The translations under genes were made by a program, and so were the position numbers. From Scilla litardierei (taxonomy: Eukaryota; Streptophyta; Magnoliopsida; Asparagales; Asparagaceae): a DNA stretch of 64,000 nt. The DNA is taken from the NCBI GenBank assembly GCA_030789695.1, contig CM061132.1, positions 153,618,817-153,682,816 of the forward strand, read 5' to 3'. This document shows, piece by piece, positions 35,401 to 47,400 of the stretch. Each line of letters opens with the position of its first letter. Position 1 is the stretch's first letter. The notes beneath the pieces were generated by a model. That model made no database searches and had not been told where the DNA came from. It worked only from the letters and a program-made list of their open reading frames with translations.

Positions 35401-38400
35401 AAAGTCTTCCAGCCTTACTTGCGGCGGTTCATCCTAGCCTTCTTCGACGACATCCTCATCTACAGTAGGAACATGGGAGAGCACATTGACCACCTGGAGG
35501 TGGTGTTCAGGGAGCTGATTGCGCATCAGCTATACGCTAACCGAAAGAAGTGCAGCTTCGGTCAGGCGAGGGTTGAGTACATGGGACACGTGGTGTCAAC
35601 AGTGGGGGTAGCGGCTGACAGATCGAAGATAGCGGCCATGCTGGATTGGCCGGTGCCTACTACTCTACGGGCACTACGAGGCTTCTTTGGGCTGACGGGC
35701 TACTACAAGAAGTTCGTCAAAGGGTACAACACTATAGCGTGGCCTCTCACGGAGCAGCTGAAGAAGGATGGGTTCCTCTGGGGGGAGGAGGCCACCAAGG
35801 CTTTGAGGCCTTGAAGGTGGCGATGACGACGGCGCCAGTGCTTGCTTTACCAGACTTTGGCAAGGCTTTCGTGGTGGAGTCTGACGCGTCGGGGTATGGT
35901 CTGGGGGCGGTGCTCATGCAGGAGGGGAGGCCCATAGCCTATTTCAGCCAGGTGCTATCCGCTAGGGCACGGCTGAAGTCGGTCTATGAGCGGGAGTTGA
36001 TGACCATAGTGTTGGCAGTACTGAAGTGGAGACCCTATCTGTTGGGTCGGGAGTTCGTGGTCAGGACGGACCAGAAGAGCCTCAAATACCTTCTCGAGCA
36101 GCGGCTAGTCACGGAGGAGCACCAGCGTTGGTTATCCAAGCTGGTAGGATACCGCTTCGAGATAGAGTACCGGCCCTGATTGGAGAACAAGGCTACTGAT
36201 GCCTTGTCTCGACGAGAGGAGTGTGTAGACTTGAGGGCATTGTCGCGGCCCATGTGGCTGGACTGGGAGCCCATGTTGCAAGAGGCGGAGAGTGATGCGG
36301 AGTTGCAGCAGATCCGCGTGCTGTTACAGAGTGGGACTGACGGACCGACATGATATTCATTAGAGGGGCACCGACTACTGTACCAGGGGAGGTTAGTGTT
36401 GCCGAGGACCTCTGCCTTCATACCCGTTTTGTTCCAGGAGTTCCATAGCTTTGTGACGGGGTCACTCGGGGGTGCAGCAGACCTATCAGAGGATGGCCAG
36501 AGAGGTGTACTGGCCAGGGATGCAGAGGGGGATTGTGTGCTTAGTTGCGACTTGTGACGTCTGTCAGCGTCATAAGTACATGGCGATGGCTCCAGCGGGG
36601 CTGCTACAGCCGCTGGCACTACCGGAGAGGGTGTGGGAGGATGTCACCATGGATTTCATCGACGGGCTGCCACGTTCAGAGGGGTACACGGTGATCATGG
36701 TGGTGGTAGATAGGTTGAGTAAGTATGCCCACTTCATTCCCTTGAGGCATCCTTACACAGCTGTATCAGTAGCAGCGGCGTTCATGAAGGAGGGGATACT
36801 GCTGCATGGGATACCGACGTCCATCGTGTCTGACAGGGACAATGTATTCATGAGCATCTTTTGGAAGGAGCTATTTAGGGTACAGGGTACGGTCCTGAAG
36901 CGGAGTACCGCTTACCACCCTCAGACCGACGGACAGACGGAGGTTGTCAACCGCAGCGTGGAGACGTACTTGCGGTGCTTTGCTTCAGACACACCCAGGC
37001 AGTGGTACAGGTGGTTGGCGTGGGCGGAGTATTGGTACAACACCTCGTACCATTCGAGGGCAGGGACGACTTCTTTCAGGGTGTTATACAGACATGACCT
37101 TCCGCCCTTGGTGCACTTTGGGAACAGCCAGACTCCTGTGTCGCGAGTAGAGACGTACATGGAGGAGAGGGATGGGCTGTTGGAGGAGCTGCGGAAGCAC
37201 CTGCTGCGGGCTCAGCAGGTGATGAAGGCTCAGGCGGACGGACATCGACGGGACGTTAGCTTCCAGGTGGGAGATATGGTTTATCTCAAGCTACGTCCCT
37301 ACAGGCAGAGATCGATGGCGAAGAGGCCGAACGAGAAGCTGGCGGCTCGTTACTTCGGTCCATATCAGGTGGAGGCCACGGTCGGGCAGGTGGCGTACCG
37401 ATTGAGACTGCCGGCCACTTCGACCATTCACCCGGTATTCCACGTGTCGCAGTTGAGGAGGGCGATTGGAGACCATGCCATATCTTCCACTCTTCCCCCT
37501 ACACTTACGGAGGACATGGAGGTGTTGTTGGAGCCTCTAGCGGTGAGAGCGGTTCGCCAGAGAGCAGGACGGCGGAGAGAGGCGCTGATCTACTGGGCAG
37601 GGCTACCAGACTGCGACGCAACTTGGGAGGATTATGACGTGGTCCAGGCGCAGTATCCGGATTTCCACCTTGAGGACAAGGTGGCTCTTTTAGAGGGGGG
37701 TATTGATGCGAGCGCACCTAGCGCCGAATCCCCCTCAGCCGATGGAGCACGTGGCAGCGGAGGCGTCATCACTTACGCACGTCGCAGGAGACACGGGAGC
37801 GCGGTTTAGGCCTTATTCTTAGTGGGAGGGTATTTTGGTATTTTACCAAAATCCCTCCTCTTTCTTTATATTAGGTCTAGCCGTCATCTTTTGTTTTTAT
37901 GCTTGAATTGTGAGAAGACGCTCAAGCGTCATTTGACGGTGCTTAAACTTTGGTCCGTTCATCCAAAGTGGGGAGATCGATCTTGTCTCTAATAAGATCA
38001 TTACCTTGCTATCTTACATTGTTACCTTGTTATCTTTTATTCTTCAATCAAGCAAATACAAATATTTTTCCTCTCTTTTAATTTTCCACGTTAAAGTTGT
38101 GAATCGATCTACGGCGATTCACATCAATTGGTATCAGAGCACTACGAATCCATGGCAACGGGAACAAGAGCTTCCGTGGACGAGAAGATCCAAGGTCTCC
38201 GCGACGATCTCAATCAAGAGATCGAGGGATTGAGGAAGACGATGGAGGCTTCGATCAAGGATCACGCAAACACCCAAGAGGACATTCAAACGGAACTTCG
38301 GATCATGAGAAGGGAAGCCGTGGAGTCGTGAAGGGATCTTAAAAGTTTGAAGGACGCCACGGCTGCGATTCCAGCGATGATGGCAAGTTTGCAAGACTTG

Positions 38401-41400
38401 ACCAAGGAGAAGGCGGCGGATCGCGGAAAAGGGAGGGCAACGGAAGAGATCCAAGGCGATTCTGGCGTCGATTCAACAAATCAGGAACCCCCGAGCCAAG
38501 GGGGAACATCTGCGGCGGCGGCGGCTCAAACCCTAGCCGGCGTGCTAGGGTTTGGCGTGACAGGGCCTGGGTTTTCAATCGCAGGCCCTGTCGGGCCTGT
38601 TTGGGGGCCGACAGGCCCGCACGGCCCTCCCCAGGCCTGGGCGGGCCCTGTCGGCACCCAACGGCCCTCGGCGACCTCAATCGGGATCGCCGAAGGGCCG
38701 GCACCCCCTTCCGGGGGTGCCCAGGGTTCGCCGACCCCCATCGTGGGTCGGACGGGTCTCGCGACCCCCGCCGGGGGGTCGACAGCCCCATGCGGAGGCG
38801 GCGAAGGACTCTCGGCCCCTGTTTGGGGCCGGGCGGGCCCGCTGGACCCCGGGCAGGGGTCAGCATGCCCGAGCGACCTCCCAGGAGGCGTGGCGAGCAC
38901 GGGGAGGCCCTTTGGCGGTGTGGCGGGGTTCGTACACCACTCTGGGGGAACTTCGGGGACAGTGAGAGGCGGATGGGCCTCGGGAGCAGCTATTGGGGCA
39001 CCGGCGGGCCAATTTTGGAGAGCGGAGACCGCCCCACCTAGGCCGAGGCCCATTTTCGCACGGCCACCAGAGTTTCCCGGGCATCACTATCAGCCCGAGG
39101 CATGGGAGAGGCCTGCATGGCCGGAGGAGTTGTACGGGGTTGACGGGGGAGGCCCGATGGAGCCCCGGGGTGGCGTTTTGGACCGTGGAGGAGATAGGGG
39201 GCAGCAGGGAGACATCACCGCAGACCGGAGGTTGATGAAGTTGAAGATGCCGACCTTCGATGGCACCGATCCTGACGGGTGGATATATCGAGCGGTGAGA
39301 TATTTCCAGGTGATGGGGTTGACAGAGCAGGAGGTCCTGAAGGACATCGGGATTTATTTCGAGGGGAAGGCACTGGCTTGGTACCGGTAGAAGATAGCAC
39401 GGTCCCCTTTTCGCACCTGGGAGGAGCTATCAGCGTTGATCGTGGATCGATTCCAGGAGACAGTAGGGGGGATTTCTACGAGCAGCTGTCGGCCCTGAGG
39501 CAGGAGGGGACAGTGAGGGACTACGTAGAGAGATTTGAGATGTTGAATAGCCGGGTGAAGGGGGTGACCGACGAGGTGATGATCAGGAATTTTATGAGAG
39601 GACTGAAGCCATCGATACGTGCTGAGCTACGGATGCAGAGCCCTCAGTGCTTGGAGGATGTCCTCCGCATAGCTCACAAGGCGGAGGAGAAGCAGTCGGA
39701 GGAGAGACGCATAAGGGGGGACTTGGGGGGCGCAGGGCCAGCGCAATCAGGTAGCACCAGCACCACTTAGACCAGTGATCGGGGCACTAGCACCAGTACC
39801 ACCTAGACCAGCAGCAGGAGAGGTCCGCACAGCCGTACCTGGTAGACGCATGACGGAGGTTGATATGAGGGCGCGGCGAGCGGCGGGCCTATGTTTCAGG
39901 TGCGACGAGAGGTTCACCCCCGGTCATCGGTGTGCGAGCAAGTTGCTGCAGATCGTGATCGTGCCCGACGAGGAGGAGTACCCTGAGGAGGAGGAGCCTG
40001 GGATCGCAGTGGAGCCTGAGGAGGAGCATATGCACATGGACTTTGCGGAGGTATCGCTGAACTCCGTGGTAGGGTTCACTCCGAACCATACCATGAAGTT
40101 GGCAGGGACATTGGGGGATCAGACGGTGACGGTGCTGATCGACAGTGGGGCGATCCACAACTTCATCTCAAGGAGGTTGGTAAAGCGTCACGACCTAGAG
40201 TTGAGTACGATGGAGAAGTTCATTGTGTTGCTGGGCACAGGGAAGATGGAGGAGAGTAAGGGGCTCTGCATGTGGGTGTTTTTCACACTGCAGGGGCTTC
40301 AGATAGTGGAGGACTTCTTGCCGCTAGAGTTGGGCAACGTGGATATCATATTGGGAGTGCAGTGGTTGAAGAAGCTCGGGGAGATGAAGGTGAACTGGAA
40401 GCTTCTACGGATGGAGTTCCAGGAGGGGGAAAGACTGTGGTACTGACAGGGGACCCGACCATTTGTTTCTCTGTGGTGGCCTTCAAGGCCATCGCGCGAG
40501 CGTTGCGGGATGAGGGAGAGGGGTTCTTGGTGGAGTGCCAGGGGTTGTCAGTAGAGGTGGAGCAGCAGGAGGAGACCCCAGAGGAGGTGGATCCGGTGTT
40601 GGAGCAGTACTAAGAGGTCTTCTAGAGCCCACCAGGGGCTACCTCCAGCGAGGGGGCATGAGCATGCGATAGCACTGCATGATGGGATAGCACCGGTGAG
40701 CGTGCGCCCTTACAGATACCCACACGTGCAGAAGGATGAGATAGAGAGAATGGTGCGGGAGATGCTGCAGGCTGGAGTGATCCAGCCAAGTGTGAGTCCT
40801 TTTTCTTCTCCCGTGCTACTGGTGAAGAAGGGCGGTAGTTGGAGATTCTGCGTCGATTACCGGGCGATGAATAAGGAGACTGTCGCCGACAAGTTTCCTA
40901 TTCCGGTAATCGACGAGCTGCTTGACGAGCTGCATGGGGCGGTGATCTTTTCGAAGATCGACCTGAAGGCGTGATACCACCAGATCTTGATGCGACCAGA
41001 GGACGTGCCGAAGACCGCCTTCCGCACCCATGAGGGACACTACGAGTTTCTGGTCATGCCTTTCGACTTGACCAACGCCCCTTCGACATTCCAGGCTTTG
41101 ATGAACAAAGTCTTCCAGCCTTACTTGCGGCGGTTCATCCTAGTCTTCTTCGACGACATCCTCATCTACAGTAGGAACATGGGAGAGCACATTGACCACC
41201 TGGAGGTGGTGTTCAGGGAGCTGATTGCGCATCAGCTATATGCTAACCGAAAGAAGTGCAGCTTCGGTCAGGCGAGGGTTAAGTACCTGGGACACGTGGT
41301 GTCAACAGAGGGGATAGCGGCCGACAGATCGAAGATAGCGGCCATGCTGGATTGGCCGGTGCCTACTACTCTACGGGCACTATGAGGCTTCTTTGGGCTG

Positions 41401-44400
41401 ACGGGCTACTACAGGAAGTTCGTCAAAGGGTACAACACTATAGCGTGGCCTCTCACGGAGCAGCTGAAGAAGGATGGGTTCCTCTGGGGGGAGGAGGCCA
41501 CCAAGGCTTTGAGGCCTTGAAGGTGGCGATGACGACGGCGCCAGTGCTTGCTTTACCAGACTTTGGCAAGGCTTTCGTGGTGGAGTCTGACGCGTCGGGG
41601 TATGGTCTGGGGGCGGTGCTCATGCAGGAGGGGAGGCCCATAGCCTATTTCAGCCAGGTGCTATCCGCTAGGGCACGGCTGAAGTCGGTCTATGAGCGGG
41701 AGTTGATGGCCATAGTGTTGGCAGTACTGAAGTGGAGACCCTATCTGTTGGGTCGGGAGTTCGTGGTCAGGACGGACCAGAAGAGCCTCAAATACCTTCT
41801 CGAGCAGCGGCTAGTCACGGAGGAGCACCAGCGTTGGTTATCCAAGCTGGTAGGATACCGCTTCGAGATAGAGTACCGGCCCTGGTTGGAGAACAAGGCT
41901 ACAGATGCCTTGTCTCGACGAGAGGAGTGTGTAGACTTGAGGGCATTGTCGCGGCCCATGTGGCTGGACTGGGAGCCCATGTTGCAAGATGCGGAGAGTG
42001 ATGCGGAGTTGCAGCAGATCCGCGGGCTGTTACAGAGTGGGGCGGACGGACCGACATGATATTCATTAGAGGGGCACCGACTACTGTACCAGGGGAGGTT
42101 AGTGTTGCCGAGGACCTCTGCCTTCATAACCGTTTTGTTCCAGGAGTTCCATAGCTCTGTGACGGGGGTCACTCGGGGGTGCAGCAGACCTATTAGAGGA
42201 TGGCCAGAGAGGTGTACTGGCCAGGGATGCAGAGGGGGATTTTGTGCATAGTTGCGACTTGTGACGTCTGTCAGCGTCATAAGTACATGGCGATGGCTCC
42301 AGCGGGGCTGCTACAGCCGCTGGCACTACCGGAGAGGGTGTGGGAGGATGTCACCATGGATTTCATCGACGGGCTGCCACGTTCAGAGGGGTACACGGTG
42401 ATCATGGTGGTGGTAGATAGGTTGAGTAAGTATGCACACTTCATTCCCTTAAGGCATCCTTACACAGCCGTATCAGTAGGCGTTCATGAAGGAGGGGATA
42501 CTGCTGCATGGGGTACCGACGTCCATCGTGTCTGACAGGGACAATGTATTCATGAGCATCTTTTGGAAGGAGCTGTTTAGGGTACATGGTACGGTCCTGA
42601 AGCGGAGTACCGCTCCACCCTCAGACCGACGGACAGACGGAGGTTGTCAACCGCAGCGTGGAGACGTACTTGCGGTGCTTTGCTTCAGACACACCCAGGC
42701 AGTGGTACAGGTGGTTGGCGTGGGCAGAGTATTGGTACAACACCTCGTACCATTCGAGGGCAGGGACGACTTCTTTCAGGGTGTTATACAGACATGACCT
42801 TCCGCCCTTGGTGCACTTTGGGAACAGCCAGACTCCTGTGTCGCGAGTAGAGACGTACATGGAGGAGAGGGATGGGCTGTTGGAGGAGCTGCGGAAGCAC
42901 CTGCTGCGGGCTCAGCAGGTGATGAAGGCTCAGGCGGACAGACATCGATGGAACGTTAGCTTCCAGGTGGGAGATATGGTCTATCTCAAGCTACGTCCCT
43001 ACAGGCAGAGATCGATGGCGAGGAGGCCGAACGAGAAGATGGCGGTTCGTTACTTCGGTCCATATCAGGTGGAGGCCACGGTCGGGCAGGTGGCGTACCG
43101 ATTGAGACTGCCGGCCACTTCGACGATTCACCCGGTATTCCACGTGTCGCAGTTGAGGAGGGCGATTGGAGACCATGCCATATCTTCCACTCTTCCCCCT
43201 ACACTTTTGGAGGACATGGAGGTGTTGTTGGAGCCTCTAGCGGTGAGAGCGGTTCGCCAGGGAGCAGGACGGCGGAGAGAGGTGCTGATCTACTGGGCAG
43301 GGCTACCAGACTGTGACGCAACTTGGGAGGATTATGACGTGGTCCAGGCGCAGTATCCGAATTTCCACTTTGAGGACAAGGTGGCTCTTTTAGAGGGGGG
43401 TATTGATGCGAGCGCACCTAGCGCCGCTTCCCACTCAGCCGATGGAGCACGTGGCAGCGGAGGCGTCATCACTTACGCACGTCGTAGGAGACGCGGGAGC
43501 ACGGTTTATGCCTTATTCTTAGTGAGAGGGTATTTTGGTCTTTTACCAAAATCCCTCCTCTTTCTTTATATTAGGTCTAGCTGTCATCTTTTGTTTTTAT
43601 GCTTGAATTGTGAGAAGACGCTCAAGCGTCATTTGACGGTGCTTAAACTTTGGTCCGTTCATCCAAAGTGGGGAGATCGATCTTGTCTCTAATAAGATCA
43701 TTACCTTGTTATCTTACATTGTTACCTTGTTATCTTTTATTCTTCAATCAAGCAAATACAAATATTTTTCTTGTTATCATTACCTTGTTATCTTTTATTC
43801 TTCAATCAAGCAAATACAAATATTTTTTCATCTCTTTTAATTTTCCACGTTAAAGTTGTGAATCGATCTACGGCGATTCACATCACCAGGCTCTGTCCAA
43901 TCCCGTGCGGCCCTGCCTGGGGTCGGCAGGGCCCGTCGGGGGTTGGCGATAGTCGGCAGGGCCATGTCGATGATTCTCCTGACCCGCACGGCCCTGGGGA
44001 GTAGGCCCAGGGCCCTTGCAGGTGTGCTGCGGCCATAGGCCGGCTAGGGCCGCCGGCCCATTGGAAACGCTCCTCTGCTTTCGACTCACTCTCATCGACG
44101 TCCGTGAGTCGCCCATCTTCACTATCCATCTCCACGTGCTTGCCCTTGTCCAAAGTTGTCTTTTTCGTCGGATTAGGGTTTGTGCTGTCGTTTCCACCTT
44201 TCGCCGTGAGAAGCACAAGTTTTTGCATGATTTGTGTGAGGGTTTCGTTTTGCTTCTCTTGAGAACTCGCCATCTTCGCTAGGGCTTCGCCATGCTTCCC
44301 TAGGGCTTCATCGTGCTTCGTTAGGGTTTGTTTCACCACCTCAATTTCACCATTGAATTTTTTCTCTACCCTGTCGATGCGATCTCTAGCCCTCGTTGAC

Positions 44401-47400
44401 GCTGCCATGGATCGTAGATTCTCTGATACCAAATTCATAGGAACTAGATAGATCTAAAATTTATTAATAATAAATTAAAAATAATAATGGTAAATTGATT
44501 ACAATTGTAGAGGTAATCTCTCTCCCAAGACGCCGATTAAAAAGGACGTACACACTCTCCCGAATAACGAGGAACTCTCTCCTCCCTTAATCAATTTTCT
44601 CTCATGCAGGATCAAAACCGACCAGCCCTAGGGGTATAAATGGTTCTCCTAATTTGCAAAATTACATATAACCCCCCTACAATAATAAAAGCTCACAAAA
44701 ATACCCAAAAAGTTTACGAATTTGCCCCTTGATTAATTGCTTGAATTCAGTCCTCCTTGGCTAGTCGCCGGCCCTCCTCCCGTCTCTTCTGATGAGTGAT
44801 GAGCCCATCATGATGATATCATCTGCTTGTTCAATACATACCTGCACAGACATAGAGATATCGATATTTGTGTGCATTGCTTCTCTCCTTTCCACAATTG
44901 GTCATATTGAAATTTCAGTAAGAAGCTTTAGTCAGGAGTTTCTCCATTACCTTATAGTATTTCTGTTTTACCCCGCTCTATAGTGGTTCTTCATAGCCTA
45001 TAGTATTCCACCCCTATAGTTTGAAACAAAAAGCGTTGGAAACTAGGCTTGGAGAAGAATGTAAGGAGATAGATTTGAATAGTTTATAATTGTTAATAAA
45101 TTACTGGAATATGCTGACTTTCCATTTGTAGAATTCCTAGTGCAGGACCAGTTTTGATAATGCAATATTGATTGATTTGATACCAACACCAAAATACCTG
45201 GAGGGGATGTAGACGGTGATGCTGATTGTGAAAATAATAGTAATATGTGCTTACAGGTCAATACTCAAATTTAACAAATATAAATATTATTAAAAAATTT
45301 GATTCTTCAATGAAATAACAACCACAAATGAAAAACTAAGAAACTGAAAACATTAGACTTTTATAGTTTTATTAACTTTAATTATTATATATTTAGTTAA
45401 TATTAGATTCCTTTTATACTTCATCAATTATGGCTAAGCTTTCCTACTATCTGTTAACATCAACTGTTCCCAGGGTACTCCATGTTAGGAAAATTTTGCT
45501 GTGCCGGACAATCGGACACTTCAGGACTTAAGTGCTTACATGTTTATACTCAGTTCTCAAATAAAAATAGGATTCAAAAATTTGATTCTTCGATGAATAA
45601 CACCACAACTAATATACTAAGAAACTGAAGACAATAAGTGTTTTTTAACTGTAATTATCATATATTTAGTTAAGATTGAATTCTTATCACTTAATCAATG
45701 ATGTCTAACTATTCATACTATCTGTAAACGTCAAGTGTTCCAGGTTACTCCAGTTTTGTAAAATTTTACCTTGTCAGACAGTCATACAGTTCATGACACT
45801 TGGATACCTTTGCAGTGTTCTATATGTTGCTGATATTTCAGAAATATCAGCCGAAATGTTAGTTTTTAACCCTACTGCCACTGTCCATGACTTTTCAAGT
45901 CGTGTGGCATTTTCAAGATGATGTCCGTGCAATGTCAGCAATTACCCAACTCTTTAACTGATATAGTAGTTATTTGAAAGTTTGCCGATAATTTTTTTTA
46001 AATTTGATTTATAAGCAATCTGATCCGAAACAAACCCTACCTGCATCTGATACCCAAATCAAAGCTACAAAAGGACTCTATTAGAAATTATAGTTAAAAT
46101 TTCATATTCCTCTCGCTTTTTTTGAGAATTTCTCTACCGCCATCACGTCTATTCTCGTTCAGGATTCCATCTTTGTTTTCTGTGTTGTTAGTGACATCAT
46201 TCTCACATCACACTCCCTCTCATCCTCCTTGCAATCGCCCACTCTCACTCATCCACGATGCTGTACGTGCTGACATCCTTGACATCACCTTTATTTTCCA
46301 GTCTTCCTGTTCTCTAGTTCTCTTGATCACTTTTTGACCTTCCTCGAATTAGCATGCTACTTGTTTCTCTCCCGCTCAATCTCTCACCGTCAAACTCTTT
46401 CTTAATTTTTGCCTCTCATCTGTGCTTTCAATGTAGTAATTCGACGAGGAAGCAACACCGATACACTGTAAATGTTATGTTAATTTGTATTGTGATTCTA
46501 TTCTATTATCATATTTGACGGTATGATACTTGGTAGGTTTGTGTTTTTGTTTTTTAAAGAAATTTTGAAGGTTTGCAATCGGTTAGCGGCTATGAATTCA
46601 TAAGTTAATGTGATTTATCAAGATAAGTACACTTTAAAGTTTAAATATGATTTCAAGAGTTTGTATTATTCTGATGCGATCCGGGTAACCCAAATCGTAT
46701 CATATTCATATATAGTTTGATATGTATGTGTGTGTGTGTATATATATATATATATAGGGCAATCTTCGGGTGCGAAAAAACCCCTGCGAAAGCCCGTGCG
46801 ATAACTTTTTTTTATTTTTTTGAAATTTTTTTTTTCAAAAATTCTTTTTTTGATGTTTAATCCATACAATTATATACCCCAGGGAAAATAATGGGTGAAC
46901 CCGTTGGGCATTAGAGCACCCATCCACCCATTACAAATTTAACGGTCTCAAAACGTGCAAATTTGATGAAATGCCTTGATCGAAGGCCAAATGATATTAT
47001 TTCTTAACCATTATTTTTTGAGGGGGTATAACAACATATAACGAGGGTGGAAAAAAGAATTTTTGAAAAAAAAATTTCAAAAAAAGATAAAAACATTTTC
47101 GCACGGTGCGAAATGTTCTCATTTGAAAATTTTCCTATATATATATAGGGCAATCTTCGGGTGCGAAAAAACCCGTGCGAAAACTTTTTTTTATTTTTTT
47201 GAATTTTTTTTTCAAAAATTCTTTTTTTGATGTTTAATCCATACAATTATATACCCCAGGGAAAATAATGGGTGAACCCGTTGGGCATTAGAGCACCCAT
47301 CCACCCATTATAAATTTAACGGTCTCAAAACGTGCAAATTTGATGAAATGCCTTGATCGAAGGCCAAATGACATTATTTCTTAACCATTATTTTTTGAGG

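Larger units (their letters stand above)
34820..43890 (+). mobile_element. Tandem chromovirus array B: LTR-pol-LTR-gag-pol-LTR with one TSD
   Basis: The array spans 34825-43885, flanked by the duplicated target CCAGG (34820-34824 and 43886-43890). Three LTRs (34825-35129 truncated, 37704-38126, 43404-43885) enclose two internal regions. The first lacks everything from the LTR end to mid-RT; the second is full length. One target duplication around three LTRs points to unequal recombination between copies after a single insertion, then a deletion. It is oriented with the host gene and lies inside the gag of chromovirus A. Confidence 0.93.
29557..44815 (-). mobile_element. Ty3/gypsy chromovirus A (reverse strand), hosting array B
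   Basis: LTRs lie at 29562-29946 (3') and 44435-44810 (5'). The flanks are ggatg and tgatg, a 5-bp TSD with one mismatch. Removing array B leaves about 6.2 kb, similar to chromovirus 1. Read leftwards from 44408: gag start, array B insertion, rest of gag, protease, RT, RNase H, integrase zinc finger, a foreign segment in place of the integrase core, chromodomain, 3' LTR. It lies antisense to the host gene in intron 5. Confidence 0.9.

Noticed and set aside
38339..39053. Long reverse-strand open frames of 175 residues opposite the gag linker of array B
   Set aside because: Mirror image of the GC-rich repeats on the forward gag frame; no recognisable domain.
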